Of a stretch of DNA of 16,763 bases, positions 5,001 to 12,118 are shown in pieces. A model generated the notes under the pieces. It did not search any database. It saw only the letters and a list, made by a program, of their open reading frames with translations, and had not been told where the DNA came from. The stretch is from contig JANQEY010000317.1 in NCBI GenBank assembly GCA_028278125.1, forward strand, positions 1-16,763, given 5' to 3'. The first letter of the stretch is position 1. Each line of letters begins with the position of its first letter. The translations under genes and the position numbers were made by a program. The stretch is from a bacterium. GTDB lineage: Bacteria > Electryoneota > Electryoneia > Electryoneales > Electryoneaceae.

Positions 5001-7403
5001 TTATCTTGCAAGCAAAACCTTTGCAATGTGTTCCATTGCAGGTGTTTTTGCCCGTATAAAATAAATCCCACTGGAAAAACCATCCAAATTGCAGTTAAAG
5101 TCCATGTGACCCGGTACCATTCGTCCATTAAATATTCCCTTAACTTTTTGACCTAATATGTTATACATCTCAATCTCAAGAAAACCCGGTTCAGCAACGG
5201 TGACAGTCAAGCTAAAATGTGAGTTGAAAGGATTCGGCCAGGCATCTACTACCAGGTAATCAACAGGTATTTCTGAATCAGTATGTTGCGCCTTTACAGG
5301 AAGCAAGTCAGGTATCAACTGATCCCAGGGACCTCCATAAAGGCCGATATCATTCCTTAATCCTCCCATAGATGGAAATAAGGCATATCCCGGATTATTA
5401 GGATCTTGAATGTCATTGTATACTTCGTCCGGATTACCGGCATCTATGCAAGGTGAATTTTCAGACAGGTAATAATACAGGCTGTCAGTAAATTCGGGAT
5501 TTCCAGCGATGTTACCATCGCCTTCATATCCCTCTTCAACTAGGCTATAACTTATGTGCAAATTATCATTATCTTGCGGAATATTATTGAAATTGTTCCA
5601 TAGTATACTGTTGTAAATATTAACTTCAGTGCTGGAGAAACTCCATCGGTAATAAATAGTAGTATCATTGTTAGTAAATACACAATTAGTAATATGCATA
5701 TCTCCACCCTGGGCATATATTGCCTGGCTATTTCCACGAAATATTGTTCTGTTAAATGATAAGTTGCGTGGATAGCTTGAATAGATACCAATTGTAGAAT
5801 GATTTTCTATCAGGCATCCATCAATTACAGTTCCAGAAGAGTCTCCTTCTATTCCTTCTCCCAAAAAAATTCCTGTTTCCGCATTCTTTATGCGAGAATT
5901 TGATACTTTTAGGTATCCACCTTCAATAAATAATCCATACATACCACCAACAAAATCCAGATTTTTCAGAGAGGAGGTTGTCCCGTTAATATTGGCAATA
6001 GCTGTCCTGTTGAGAGTATCTGATACAAGAGTAGCGTAGCCATTCTGGGGACCTGAGATAGTTAATCCCTCGTAAGTAAATACAGGGAATTCCTGATCAG
6101 AGGAGGAATCGTAGATCCCTTCCGCAAGGTGTACCTCGAGAGAATCAGTTTCAACACTACTGACACGAAGCGTAGCGAAGTAAACTGATTGTACTGCCTG
6201 GTCAGGAGATAATCCGCTGTGAGAATTATCACCCCACGGTGATACATAAATTTCAGTTGCCTGGTCGCTATTATCAATTATGGGTGTGTTGATAAATACA
6301 GTTGCGCTTTCTGGCAAAACGGTGAGATAGTTGGGATCAGAAACAGTAAAAGTGTCACACCAGATTTCGGTCGGTTCTACATCGATAAAAGTGATTTCCC
6401 TGCCTGTTGGTCCATAGTTGTAATAGATATTATTCGGATTTTCTTCTGTTCCAATTATGGGTGTAGCTCCATCAATATAAACACCGTAACCTGAACAGTT
6501 TCCATACGATCCGTGTTCAATTATTGGGAGATAGTTATGGGTAATCGTGTTTCCTTCCAAAAGTGGAGAACATTCATTAAAAATATTAATCCCAGCCCCA
6601 TTCATTCCTGAATTGTGTGATATAAGGTTATCCGAAATAAATGCGTCTGATTCTCGAATGTAAATCCCACCACCACTTCTGCTGGAATGATTGCAGGTGA
6701 TTTGATTGTCTCTTATCCTAGCTTCTGTGTTGATACATCCTATTCCTCCACCGAAACCATGCCAACCTGAACCAACACCATAACCCGCATTATTATTGCT
6801 TATTATATTATGATGAATTTCCGGGGCTCCTCCACTTATACCAATTCCGGCCCCCCAGGCATATCCCATGTTAGTACCAACAGTATTGTTTTGGATCAGG
6901 TTACAATATATCTCCGCTGAAGTCGAATCACAGAAAATACCTGCGCCAGCTCCTCCTGCGTCATGATGCTCGAAACGGTTATCCTGGATAATACAATGAT
7001 GAATTTTAGGTGATCCTCCATCAATCCTGATTCCGCTCCAGTAACCGTTACGAACAGTAAAACCAGCAAGTTCAGCGCCGAAACCTTCACCGTTTACAAG
7101 AGAAACTAAACCCAGGAAAGTCCAATCCCATTGAAATTCATCTGGACCTATCAGAGTAGAATCGATTGCGGTTGTATCCCCATCCAAAATCCAGGTGGAA
7201 GCAAGAACTATCTCTTTTCCCTCAATGGAAATTCTGTCAGGATATACACCAGGTTGGACAAGCACGGTGTCACCGTCAATTGCCACGTCAATTGCCGCTT
7301 GTATTGTATCATAATCTGCGGGAACATTTATGATGGTAGCTTGTGAAGGTGAAATAAGGAACAGCAAAAGGGATAATCCCAGAAAATCACGTAAAGATTT
7401 CAT
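5001..7403 (-). CDS. Secreted right-handed beta-helix protein with type IX-like C-terminal sorting domain
   Basis: An 800-residue exported surface or secreted protein. A signal peptide (about 1-22, MKSLRDFLGLSLLLFLISPS) is followed by INVPADYDTIQAAIDVAIDG, the typical opening of pectate-lyase-like beta-helix proteins. Parallel beta-helix repeats rich in N-x-I and GGGI turns span about 110-330 (NNTVG, NNNAG, GGGIYI). A second segment starts at about 384 (EIYVSPWGDNSHSG, DUF1565-like) with helix rungs to about 620. Then comes a PCIDAGNPDE linker. The C-terminal ~80 residues contain WPNPFN, LGQKV and SSGIYFIR, the pattern of type IX (Por) sorting domains that direct outer-membrane passage in FCB bacteria. 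Such folds often bind or cleave polysaccharides, but no catalytic residues are evident. ATG at 7403 is preferred to TTG at 7415, since GGAA lies six bases before the ATG and the signal peptide begins cleanly there. The gene is transcribed alone, converging on the flagellin cluster. Confidence 0.88.
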   Translation of the reverse strand: MKSLRDFLGLSLLLFLISPSQATIINVPADYDTIQAAIDVAIDGDTVLVQPGVYPDRISIEGKEIVLASTWILDGDTTAIDSTLIGPDEFQWDWTFLGLVSLVNGEGFGAELAGFTVRNGYWSGIRIDGGSPKIHHCIIQDNRFEHHDAGGAGAGIFCDSTSAEIYCNLIQNNTVGTNMGYAWGAGIGISGGAPEIHHNIISNNNAGYGVGSGWHGFGGGIGCINTEARIRDNQITCNHSSRSGGGIYIRESDAFISDNLISHNSGMNGAGINIFNECSPLLEGNTITHNYLPIIEHGSYGNCSGYGVYIDGATPIIGTEENPNNIYYNYGPTGREITFIDVEPTEIWCDTFTVSDPNYLTVLPESATVFINTPIIDNSDQATEIYVSPWGDNSHSGLSPDQAVQSVYFATLRVSSVETDSLEVHLAEGIYDSSSDQEFPVFTYEGLTISGPQNGYATLVSDTLNRTAIANINGTTSSLKNLDFVGGMYGLFIEGGYLKVSNSRIKNAETGIFLGEGIEGDSSGTVIDGCLIENHSTIGIYSSYPRNLSFNRTIFRGNSQAIYAQGGDMHITNCVFTNNDTTIYYRWSFSSTEVNIYNSILWNNFNNIPQDNDNLHISYSLVEEGYEGDGNIAGNPEFTDSLYYYLSENSPCIDAGNPDEVYNDIQDPNNPGYALFPSMGGLRNDIGLYGGPWDQLIPDLLPVKAQHTDSEIPVDYLVVDAWPNPFNSHFSLTVTVAEPGFLEIEMYNILGQKVKGIFNGRMVPGHMDFNCNLDGFSSGIYFIRAKTPAMEHIAKVLLAR

Positions 7404-7504
7404 TATCGATTCCAAGTTGAAGGTGACTTAAGATTTAATGGGATGCGTTATTAAGTTAACAAATCAGAATTTCAAAAACCAGCGTGAGCTGCGATGATAA
7501 AAAA

Positions 7505-8404
7505 TTAAACCTGGAAAGTCACCAGCAGCACACCACCAACACCCATAATAATACCCACAAGCCGGGCTTTGGTGATCTTTTCACGCAGGAAGATTGCCGC
7601 GAAGATGAAAATGAAGATATTCGCGGTCTGGTTCAGGGCGGAGGCAGTTGAAGCCTGGGTGAATTTCATGCCGCCAAGCCAGAGCATCAAGGCAAGATAG
7701 GTCCCTACAAATGAACCCGGGATCATATATTTGAAGTTCCTGACATCCTTGAAGGTCCTGATATAACCATTACGATTCTTATGGAAGAACATTACTACAA
7801 AGAGGACAATAATCCCACCGGCAAGCCGTACTTCCATAACCCAGAGCAGGGGATACTGTTCCAACAGCGGTTTTACCCAGACAATTCCCACAGCCATCGC
7901 AGCCTGCGCGGTTAATCCATAGATAATTCCCTTGATCAACCGTTTACGATCGATTGATTCAGTCTGTTTCTCCCAGGTGACTGAAAAAACGGCTGTAACG
8001 ATCAGCACAACGCCGACAATCTGTAAAACACCAAGGCTTTCACCCAGCCACAGGATCGAAAGCGAGATGATGAAGGGACTATAGGCGCAATCTACAATGG
8101 CGGTTCGTGACGCTCCCAGCAGGTTCAGGCTTTTGAAAAACAGGGAGTCAGCCAGTCCGATTCCAAGTGCTCCACTTGCCAGGAATACAAGGTAGACATT
8201 GGCTGGTGCGGGAAGAAGTATTATCTGACCCAGTATTAACATCGTGGGGATAATCAGGATAAACGCGAATATGTTTTTAAAGATGTTAAGTGCATTTGGT
8301 GAGACTGTCTCGCCGGATTTTTTGAAGAGAATAACAGCGGAAGCCCAGACAATGGCTGTTGTCAGGGCAAGTATTTCGCCAAAATATGGGACTTCCGTTA
8401 ACAT
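7505..8404 (-). CDS. EamA/DMT-family transporter
   Basis: A 299-residue integral membrane protein with about ten hydrophobic helices arranged as two tandem EamA (DUF6) repeats, roughly residues 8-140 and 152-298. Family signs include the opening ALTTAIVWASAVILFKK, the end of the first repeat LGESLGVLQIVGVVLIVTAV, and the end of the second, FLREKITKARLVGIIMGVGG. Members move metabolites such as amino acids, sugars or nucleotides, or are orphan exporters; the substrate cannot be predicted. The length is normal for the family. ATG at 8404 is preceded only by a weak GAGAG Shine-Dalgarno. The gene lies 101 bases upstream of the beta-helix gene on the same strand, and 506 bases separate it from tgt, most of which is a repeat element, so it probably has its own promoter in the first ~100 bases upstream. 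Confidence 0.9.
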   Translation of the reverse strand: MLTEVPYFGEILALTTAIVWASAVILFKKSGETVSPNALNIFKNIFAFILIIPTMLILGQIILLPAPANVYLVFLASGALGIGLADSLFFKSLNLLGASRTAIVDCAYSPFIISLSILWLGESLGVLQIVGVVLIVTAVFSVTWEKQTESIDRKRLIKGIIYGLTAQAAMAVGIVWVKPLLEQYPLLWVMEVRLAGGIIVLFVVMFFHKNRNGYIRTFKDVRNFKYMIPGSFVGTYLALMLWLGGMKFTQASTASALNQTANIFIFIFAAIFLREKITKARLVGIIMGVGGVLLVTFQV

Positions 8405-8530
8405 TTATACTCTCTGCAATAATGTCTCGATTTTTAAAGTGCCCGCAGGTTAATTCAATGGTTATTTAAAAGCAATACGTTGGCAGAAATTAAGGAGGTT
8501 CCAGGCTGGACAGGATAGCCCTCAATCGAT

Positions 8531-8883
8531 GGATTACGGGATCATTTTTAAGAGGACTGAGATTGCTTCGTTGCTGCGCTACCTCGCAATGACGTCTCAC
8601 GCGGGTGCCCCTGTCAGCTTTGATGACAGGGTATATCAATATCAACGTTTTCAGCCAGGTTGCCCTGGACTTGTGTGCCGAGGCGTAACAGTGTTTCCCG
8701 GTGAATGAGATTGCTTCGCTTCACTTCGTTCCGCTCGCAACGACACTGCCTGAGATTGCTATGTTGGTGGGTGTCGTTGCGAGGAAGCGCAGCGACGAAC
8801 CGAAACGCAGTGTAGCTCGGTGGATGTCGTTGCGAGCGTAGCGAAGCAATCTCAGTCCTTAAAGATTATGATCCCGGATATCC
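8531..8883. repeat. Composite MITE/REP-like element with matching inverted ends
   Basis: The two ends are inverted copies of each other. CGGGATCAT (8537-8545) matches the reverse complement at 8868-8876, and GGACTGAGATTGCTTCG (8554-8570) matches that at 8842-8858 exactly; outside these, GGAT (8531-8534) matches ATCC at 8880-8883. Inside are related units of the form GAGATTGCTTCG...CTCGCAA(T/C)GAC: forward at 8559-8594 and 8707-8744, a forward fragment at 8752-8760, and inverted copies at 8773-8799 (truncated) and 8826-8853. Two simple hairpins (8609-8631 and 8655-8668) lie between them. Units of this sequence type occur widely as dispersed intergenic repeats in bacterial genomes. No protein is encoded, so it would be non-autonomous. 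It lies downstream of tgt and upstream of the EamA gene. Confidence 0.75.
8609..8631. repeat. Perfect hairpin inside the composite element
   Basis: CCCTGTCA (8609-8616) and TGACAGGG (8624-8631) are perfect 8-base arms with a seven-base loop. No T-run follows on either strand, so it is better explained as part of the repeat element than as a terminator. Confidence 0.55.
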
Positions 8884-8910
8884 GTTGGATAGGGGACTAT
8901 CTGTGATACC

Positions 8911-10026
8911 CTATCGTTTCCATTTCTCAATCAGAGACGATGACCATTCGTAAAAATCACCTTTGATGATATGTTCTTGGGCTTGCTTCACCAGGTGGAA
9001 ATAGAAACTGAGATTATGGGCTGTTCCAAGTTTCAGGGCGAGGATTTCTTTTGCCCTATAGAGATGGTGGATATACGCTCGTGTATATTGGGAGCAACAT
9101 GGGCAGAGGCAGCCTTCTTCGACCGGTTTTTCATCGCACTCATATTTTGCATTCCGCATGTTCAGACGACCCTCTGGTGTAAAGAGGGTGGCATTGCGCC
9201 CGTTACGGGTGGGAACTACACAATCAAACAGGTCAATTCCCTGCCCGATTGCACTGAGGATATCTTCTGGAAAACCAATTCCCATGGTGTATTTAAGACT
9301 ATCTGAAGGTAAAATATCGACTGAAAGATCAATCATTTCCGCACGAATACCCGGATCTTCACCAACGGCCAGGCCGCCAATCGCATAGGCAGGTTTTTCA
9401 AGTTGTGCCAGTTGTTCAGCCTCTCGCCTTCGAAATTCCGGAAAAAATGAACCTTGTACTATCGGCATCAGGTATTGATCATGTCCGTATACAGGCTGGC
9501 TGTTTTCGAAAGCTTCAATTCCCCTTTCTAACCATCGCCATGTACGTTTCGCCGCCTCATCTGCAGTTTTTTCATCAACAGGCCAACCGACAAGTTCATC
9601 CAGGGGCATAACAAGGTCAGCACCAATAGCACGCTGAATCTCGATAACCTTTTCAGGTGTAAACAGGTGGTAACTTCCATCAATATGTGAACGGAATTTA
9701 ACACCCTCTTCAGTCACCTTGCGGATTTCTGTAAGAGAAAAAACCTGGAATCCACCACTGTCAACCAGGATAGGTTTTTCCCATGCCATGAATTTGTGAA
9801 GACCGCCAAGTTTTACCAGGTTTTCAGTTCCGGGACGGAGGTACAGGTGGTAGGCGTTGGAAAGTGAGATGGAGGCGCCGTAATTCTCGAGTTCCTGCGA
9901 TTCGAGAGTTTTAACGCTTCCTACAGTCCCGACGGGCATAAACGCGGGGGTAGGGACCTCTCCATGATCCGTCTGAAATTTTCCTGCCCGGGCTTTGTTT
10001 TCTCTTGCGTCAATTACAAACTTCAA
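8911..10026 (-). CDS. tgt: Queuine/preQ1 tRNA-guanine transglycosylase
   Basis: This cytoplasmic enzyme exchanges guanine-34 for preQ1 in the anticodon of tRNA-Asp, -Asn, -His and -Tyr, the step that commits to queuosine. The 371-residue length is standard for bacterial Tgt. Visible motifs are VDSGGFQVFSL (general-acid Asp89 and SGGFQ pocket), VMPLDEL, YAIGGLAVGE (base-binding loop), and DLFDCVVPTRNGRN with nucleophile Asp268. The zinc site is CLCPCC (Cys306, Cys308, Cys311) plus His337, with the 26-residue Cys-His spacing of the family. The start is TTG at 10026: AGGA lies six bases upstream, and the reading frame has a stop at 10072-10074 with no ATG between. No queA, queG or secretion genes adjoin it, so it appears monocistronic here. 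Confidence 0.97.
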   Translation of the reverse strand: MKFVIDARENKARAGKFQTDHGEVPTPAFMPVGTVGSVKTLESQELENYGASISLSNAYHLYLRPGTENLVKLGGLHKFMAWEKPILVDSGGFQVFSLTEIRKVTEEGVKFRSHIDGSYHLFTPEKVIEIQRAIGADLVMPLDELVGWPVDEKTADEAAKRTWRWLERGIEAFENSQPVYGHDQYLMPIVQGSFFPEFRRREAEQLAQLEKPAYAIGGLAVGEDPGIRAEMIDLSVDILPSDSLKYTMGIGFPEDILSAIGQGIDLFDCVVPTRNGRNATLFTPEGRLNMRNAKYECDEKPVEEGCLCPCCSQYTRAYIHHLYRAKEILALKLGTAHNLSFYFHLVKQAQEHIIKGDFYEWSSSLIEKWKR

Positions 10027-10070
10027 ACTGTATCCTGTGAATAATATCGGGTATTTCTCATAATTATCTA

Positions 10071-10100
10071 ATTAAAACAATGTTTATTAAACGAGTTCAA
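10071..10100 (-). promoter_or_regulatory. Candidate tgt promoter
   Basis: Read on the minus strand, TTGAAC (10100-10095) and TTTAAT (10076-10071) are separated by 18 bases, giving 4 of 6 and 5 of 6 matches to sigma-70-type boxes. Initiation near 10064 would leave a leader of about 38 bases. Housekeeping promoter rules in this lineage are assumed. Confidence 0.35.
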
Positions 10101-10214
10101 CAAAACGGGAAATAAAGTAAAATTAAATAAGAATTCATGGCAACAGGTTTTAAAATTCATTTCTATCTATTAACTTTGCATTGTTGAGATAATATAGCAT
10201 TAGACCACTGAAAG

Positions 10215-10457
10215 ATGAACGTTGTAACATTTATAATTATCCCGATTCTTCTATTTCTTGCCGCCCTGTTTGCGTCAAACAAGATTTCGAACGAATTTCG
10301 GTTGCATCACAGGGCAAATGTCCTCCTTCACATTATTTCTTTTTCCATTGTAACTGTTGTTTACTACGTAATAGTTTCATTGTATTTCGGGAATTTTACA
10401 ACGGTTTTTTATAAGCTGGCAGAACTTTTGGGTTATGGCAGTGCACCCACCATGTAA
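10215..10457 (+). CDS. Possible small two-helix membrane protein
   Basis: An 80-residue open frame with two hydrophobic segments, about residues 3-20 (VVTFIIIPILLFLAALFA) and 36-58 (VLLHIISFSIVTVVYYVI core). They are joined by a basic loop (SNKISNEFRLHHRAN) that by the positive-inside rule would face the cytoplasm. I do not recognise a family. It starts at ATG 10215, but no Shine-Dalgarno is evident, which weakens the call. It lies between divergent tgt (188 bases away) and convergent fetB (16 bases away). AT-rich DNA readily yields hydrophobic open frames, so it may be spurious; the loop and sensible topology favour a real gene slightly. Confidence 0.42.
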   Translation: MNVVTFIIIPILLFLAALFASNKISNEFRLHHRANVLLHIISFSIVTVVYYVIVSLYFGNFTTVFYKLAELLGYGSAPTM

Positions 10458-10473
10458 CCGGTACAGGTTGTTC

Positions 10474-11268
10474 TCAATTAATACGTTTAAAATCCGTCCG
10501 CAGGGCTGAATCTGCCGTAAAAATTCTTTTCCTGGTAAGCAAAACAGCTGAAATACTTCCAATGGATGTCCCAGCGGCTATCATATACATCACTACAATT
10601 TGATAGAGAACCGCATCCTGAGGATCAGCACCGGCCAGTAATTGTCCTGTCAAGATCCCCGGCAGGCTGACAAGGCCTACGATCATCATTGAATTGATTA
10701 TCGGCGTCATTCCTGCTCTCAAAGATTCACGTACAAGTGGAAGGGTTGATTCAATCGTTGTCGCGCCGAGCGCCAGTCGTGTTTCGATCTCGTGCTGACG
10801 ATCTACACAACCTGAGAGAAACCTGTCTAGTGCCAGGGATATTCCGTTCAGGGAATTACCTATTACCATTCCAAACAGCGGTATGGCAACTGATGGCGTC
10901 CACCAGGGACTGGCCTTTACAATTACTGCTGTGACAGTTATACCGACGAAAAAAGTGGCGATGGAAATGGCAATCAGGGTATCGATCCATGATCCTTTCA
11001 GCCTCACTCCCTGGCGTGCAATTGCTTCTCTTGATGCAAGGAGAATCATTACTCCAACAAGAACGAAGACCATGGCAACCGACCTCAAGCGGAACACGGC
11101 TCCAAGAACCAGGCCTGCCAGACCCAGCTGCAGTGATGTTCTTACCGCGGCAATTATCAGTGTTTTGACCAGGCCCAATTTCAGTAGAAACGAGAGTAGA
11201 ATACAGAGCAGTACAAAACCACAGGCGAGTAATATGTCTAGGTAGGTTAATGATATATATTCATTCAC
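10474..11268 (-). CDS. fetB: FetB-type iron exporter permease (UPF0014)
   Basis: A 264-residue inner-membrane permease of the FetAB ABC exporter. In E. coli this system reduces iron-linked peroxide stress; the function here is by homology. Family marks are AAVRTSLQLGLAGLVLG (first third), ASREAIARQ, PLFGMVIGNSLNGISLALDR (about residues 131-150), ETRLALGAT (coupling-helix region) and VSLPGILTGQLLAGADPQDA. About seven hydrophobic segments and a short basic C-terminal tail are present. The start is GTG at 11268, whose bases overlap the fetA stop as GTGA, so translation is coupled to the ATPase. It is the last gene of a two-gene operon and converges on the small open frame at 10215-10457. Confidence 0.92.
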   Translation of the reverse strand: MNEYISLTYLDILLACGFVLLCILLSFLLKLGLVKTLIIAAVRTSLQLGLAGLVLGAVFRLRSVAMVFVLVGVMILLASREAIARQGVRLKGSWIDTLIAISIATFFVGITVTAVIVKASPWWTPSVAIPLFGMVIGNSLNGISLALDRFLSGCVDRQHEIETRLALGATTIESTLPLVRESLRAGMTPIINSMMIVGLVSLPGILTGQLLAGADPQDAVLYQIVVMYMIAAGTSIGSISAVLLTRKRIFTADSALRTDFKRIN

Positions 11269-11957
11269 TTCTCATCACCCCGTTCTTCAACAAGTCCTTC
11301 CCTTGTGAGGCGGAACGCTGGTCTGTCGATTTGCCTGACAACCGCCGGATCGTGCACAACCCAGATTACTCCTTTATTGGTATCTTTTACCCAGTTTTTT
11401 ATTCTTTTAACAATCATGCAAGTACTCTCAGGATCAAGTCCCGATGTAGGTTCATCAAGCAGTAATATTACCGGATCAAGCAATAAAGCCCTCAAAAGGG
11501 CTATTCGTTGTGATTCACCTCCCGAAAGTTTATCAGCCTGTTTATCTAAATAATCTTTAGATAAACCGATACCATTCATGCCGCTAAGAATCAAATCGTC
11601 GGGTGGTGTTTTATCCCTGTTCACTTTGAAGGTGAACGGTTCTAACAAGACCTCTTTAACAGTTTTAATCGACAGACTTGATTTTTGGCTTAGATAGATG
11701 ATCCTTGATCTTGTTAAGGGTAGATTTTCTGAAGAGATCCGGGTATCCTCAAAACTGATACTACCGGTGCAGTTAGGACATAGTTTGATTATGGATTTTA
11801 ACAATGTGGATTTACCGACACCTGATTTACCGATAATCGGTAATATTTCCCCGGTATGAAGGGTAAGATTGATCTTTTCCGACAAAATCCGGGATTCTTT
11901 AATTCCCGGCAGGCTCAGGGCAAGATTTTTTAAATCTAGCAGTATATTGTCGTTCAT
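11265..11957 (-). CDS. fetA: FetA-type ABC transporter ATP-binding protein
   Basis: The 230-residue ATPase that powers FetB. All ABC motifs are present in order: Walker A GKSGVGKST (43-51), Q-loop Gln91, signature LSGGESQR (144-151), Walker B VILLLDE (163-169) followed by PTSGLD (D-loop), and switch His202. The length matches the YbbL/FetA group. The segment after the Q-loop is short, as in small-exporter ATPases. The preferred start is ATG at 11957; a TTG immediately before it (11960) would add one residue. No strong Shine-Dalgarno is seen for either. The stop overlaps the fetB start by four bases. Assignment as FetA relies mostly on its coupling to the distinctive FetB protein. A sigma-70-like promoter lies about 43 bases upstream. 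Confidence 0.9.
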   Translation of the reverse strand: MNDNILLDLKNLALSLPGIKESRILSEKINLTLHTGEILPIIGKSGVGKSTLLKSIIKLCPNCTGSISFEDTRISSENLPLTRSRIIYLSQKSSLSIKTVKEVLLEPFTFKVNRDKTPPDDLILSGMNGIGLSKDYLDKQADKLSGGESQRIALLRALLLDPVILLLDEPTSGLDPESTCMIVKRIKNWVKDTNKGVIWVVHDPAVVRQIDRPAFRLTREGLVEERGDEK

Positions 11958-11999
11958 CAATAATATTGTGGTTGAGGTACACCCTGTATTTGAGATTAT

Positions 12000-12027
12000 A
12001 ATGTACGACAGGAAAGAGTCTTGTCAA
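12000..12027 (-). promoter_or_regulatory. Candidate fetAB promoter
   Basis: On the minus strand a perfect TTGACA (12027-12022) is followed after 16 bases by TACATT (12005-12000; 4 of 6 matches to TATAAT). This would start transcription near 11993 and leave about 36 leader bases. A better -10 (TATAAT, 12000-11995) is also present, but at 21-base spacing. Confidence 0.45.
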
Positions 12028-12049
12028 GCGCAAAGATAATAAGTAAACT
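12021..12049 (+). promoter_or_regulatory. Candidate promoter for the nucleotidase gene
   Basis: TTGTCA (12021-12026; 5 of 6) and TAAACT (12044-12049; 4 of 6) are spaced by 17 bases, giving a predicted start near 12056 and a leader of about 63 bases. Its -35 box occupies the same bases as the opposing fetAB -35 box. Confidence 0.35.
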
Positions 12050-12118
12050 AATCACATTCATATCGAAGAGACAGAAGTGATTAAAGAAAGAGTGTTCTAT
12101 TCACCCTGAGGATAAAAA

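Larger units (their letters stand above)
8405..8910. other. 506-base gap occupied mainly by a repeat element
   Basis: No gene is visible between tgt and the EamA gene. Bases 8405-8530 are unremarkable and must hold the EamA-gene promoter if it is local. 8531-8883 is a composite inverted-repeat element (separate entry). 8884-8910 adjoins the tgt stop and contains the left arm of a GATAGGG / CCCTATC pair (8888-8894, 8909-8915). Confidence 0.7.

Noticed and set aside
7404..7415. TTG start four codons upstream of the beta-helix protein ATG
   Set aside because: No Shine-Dalgarno precedes it, and the signal peptide reads naturally from the ATG at 7403.
8559..8853. CRISPR-like array from repeated GAGATTGCTTCG units
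   Set aside because: The units alternate in orientation, differ in length and sequence, and have irregular spacing. This fits REP/MITE repeats, not a CRISPR array.
8888..8915. GATAGGG / CCCTATC hairpin as the tgt terminator
   Set aside because: The loop is 14 bases, the arm overlaps the tgt stop codon, and no T-run follows on the minus strand.
10883..11245. 120-residue open frame on the plus strand across fetB
   Set aside because: It lies entirely opposite the well-supported fetB gene and its product has no protein-like organisation.
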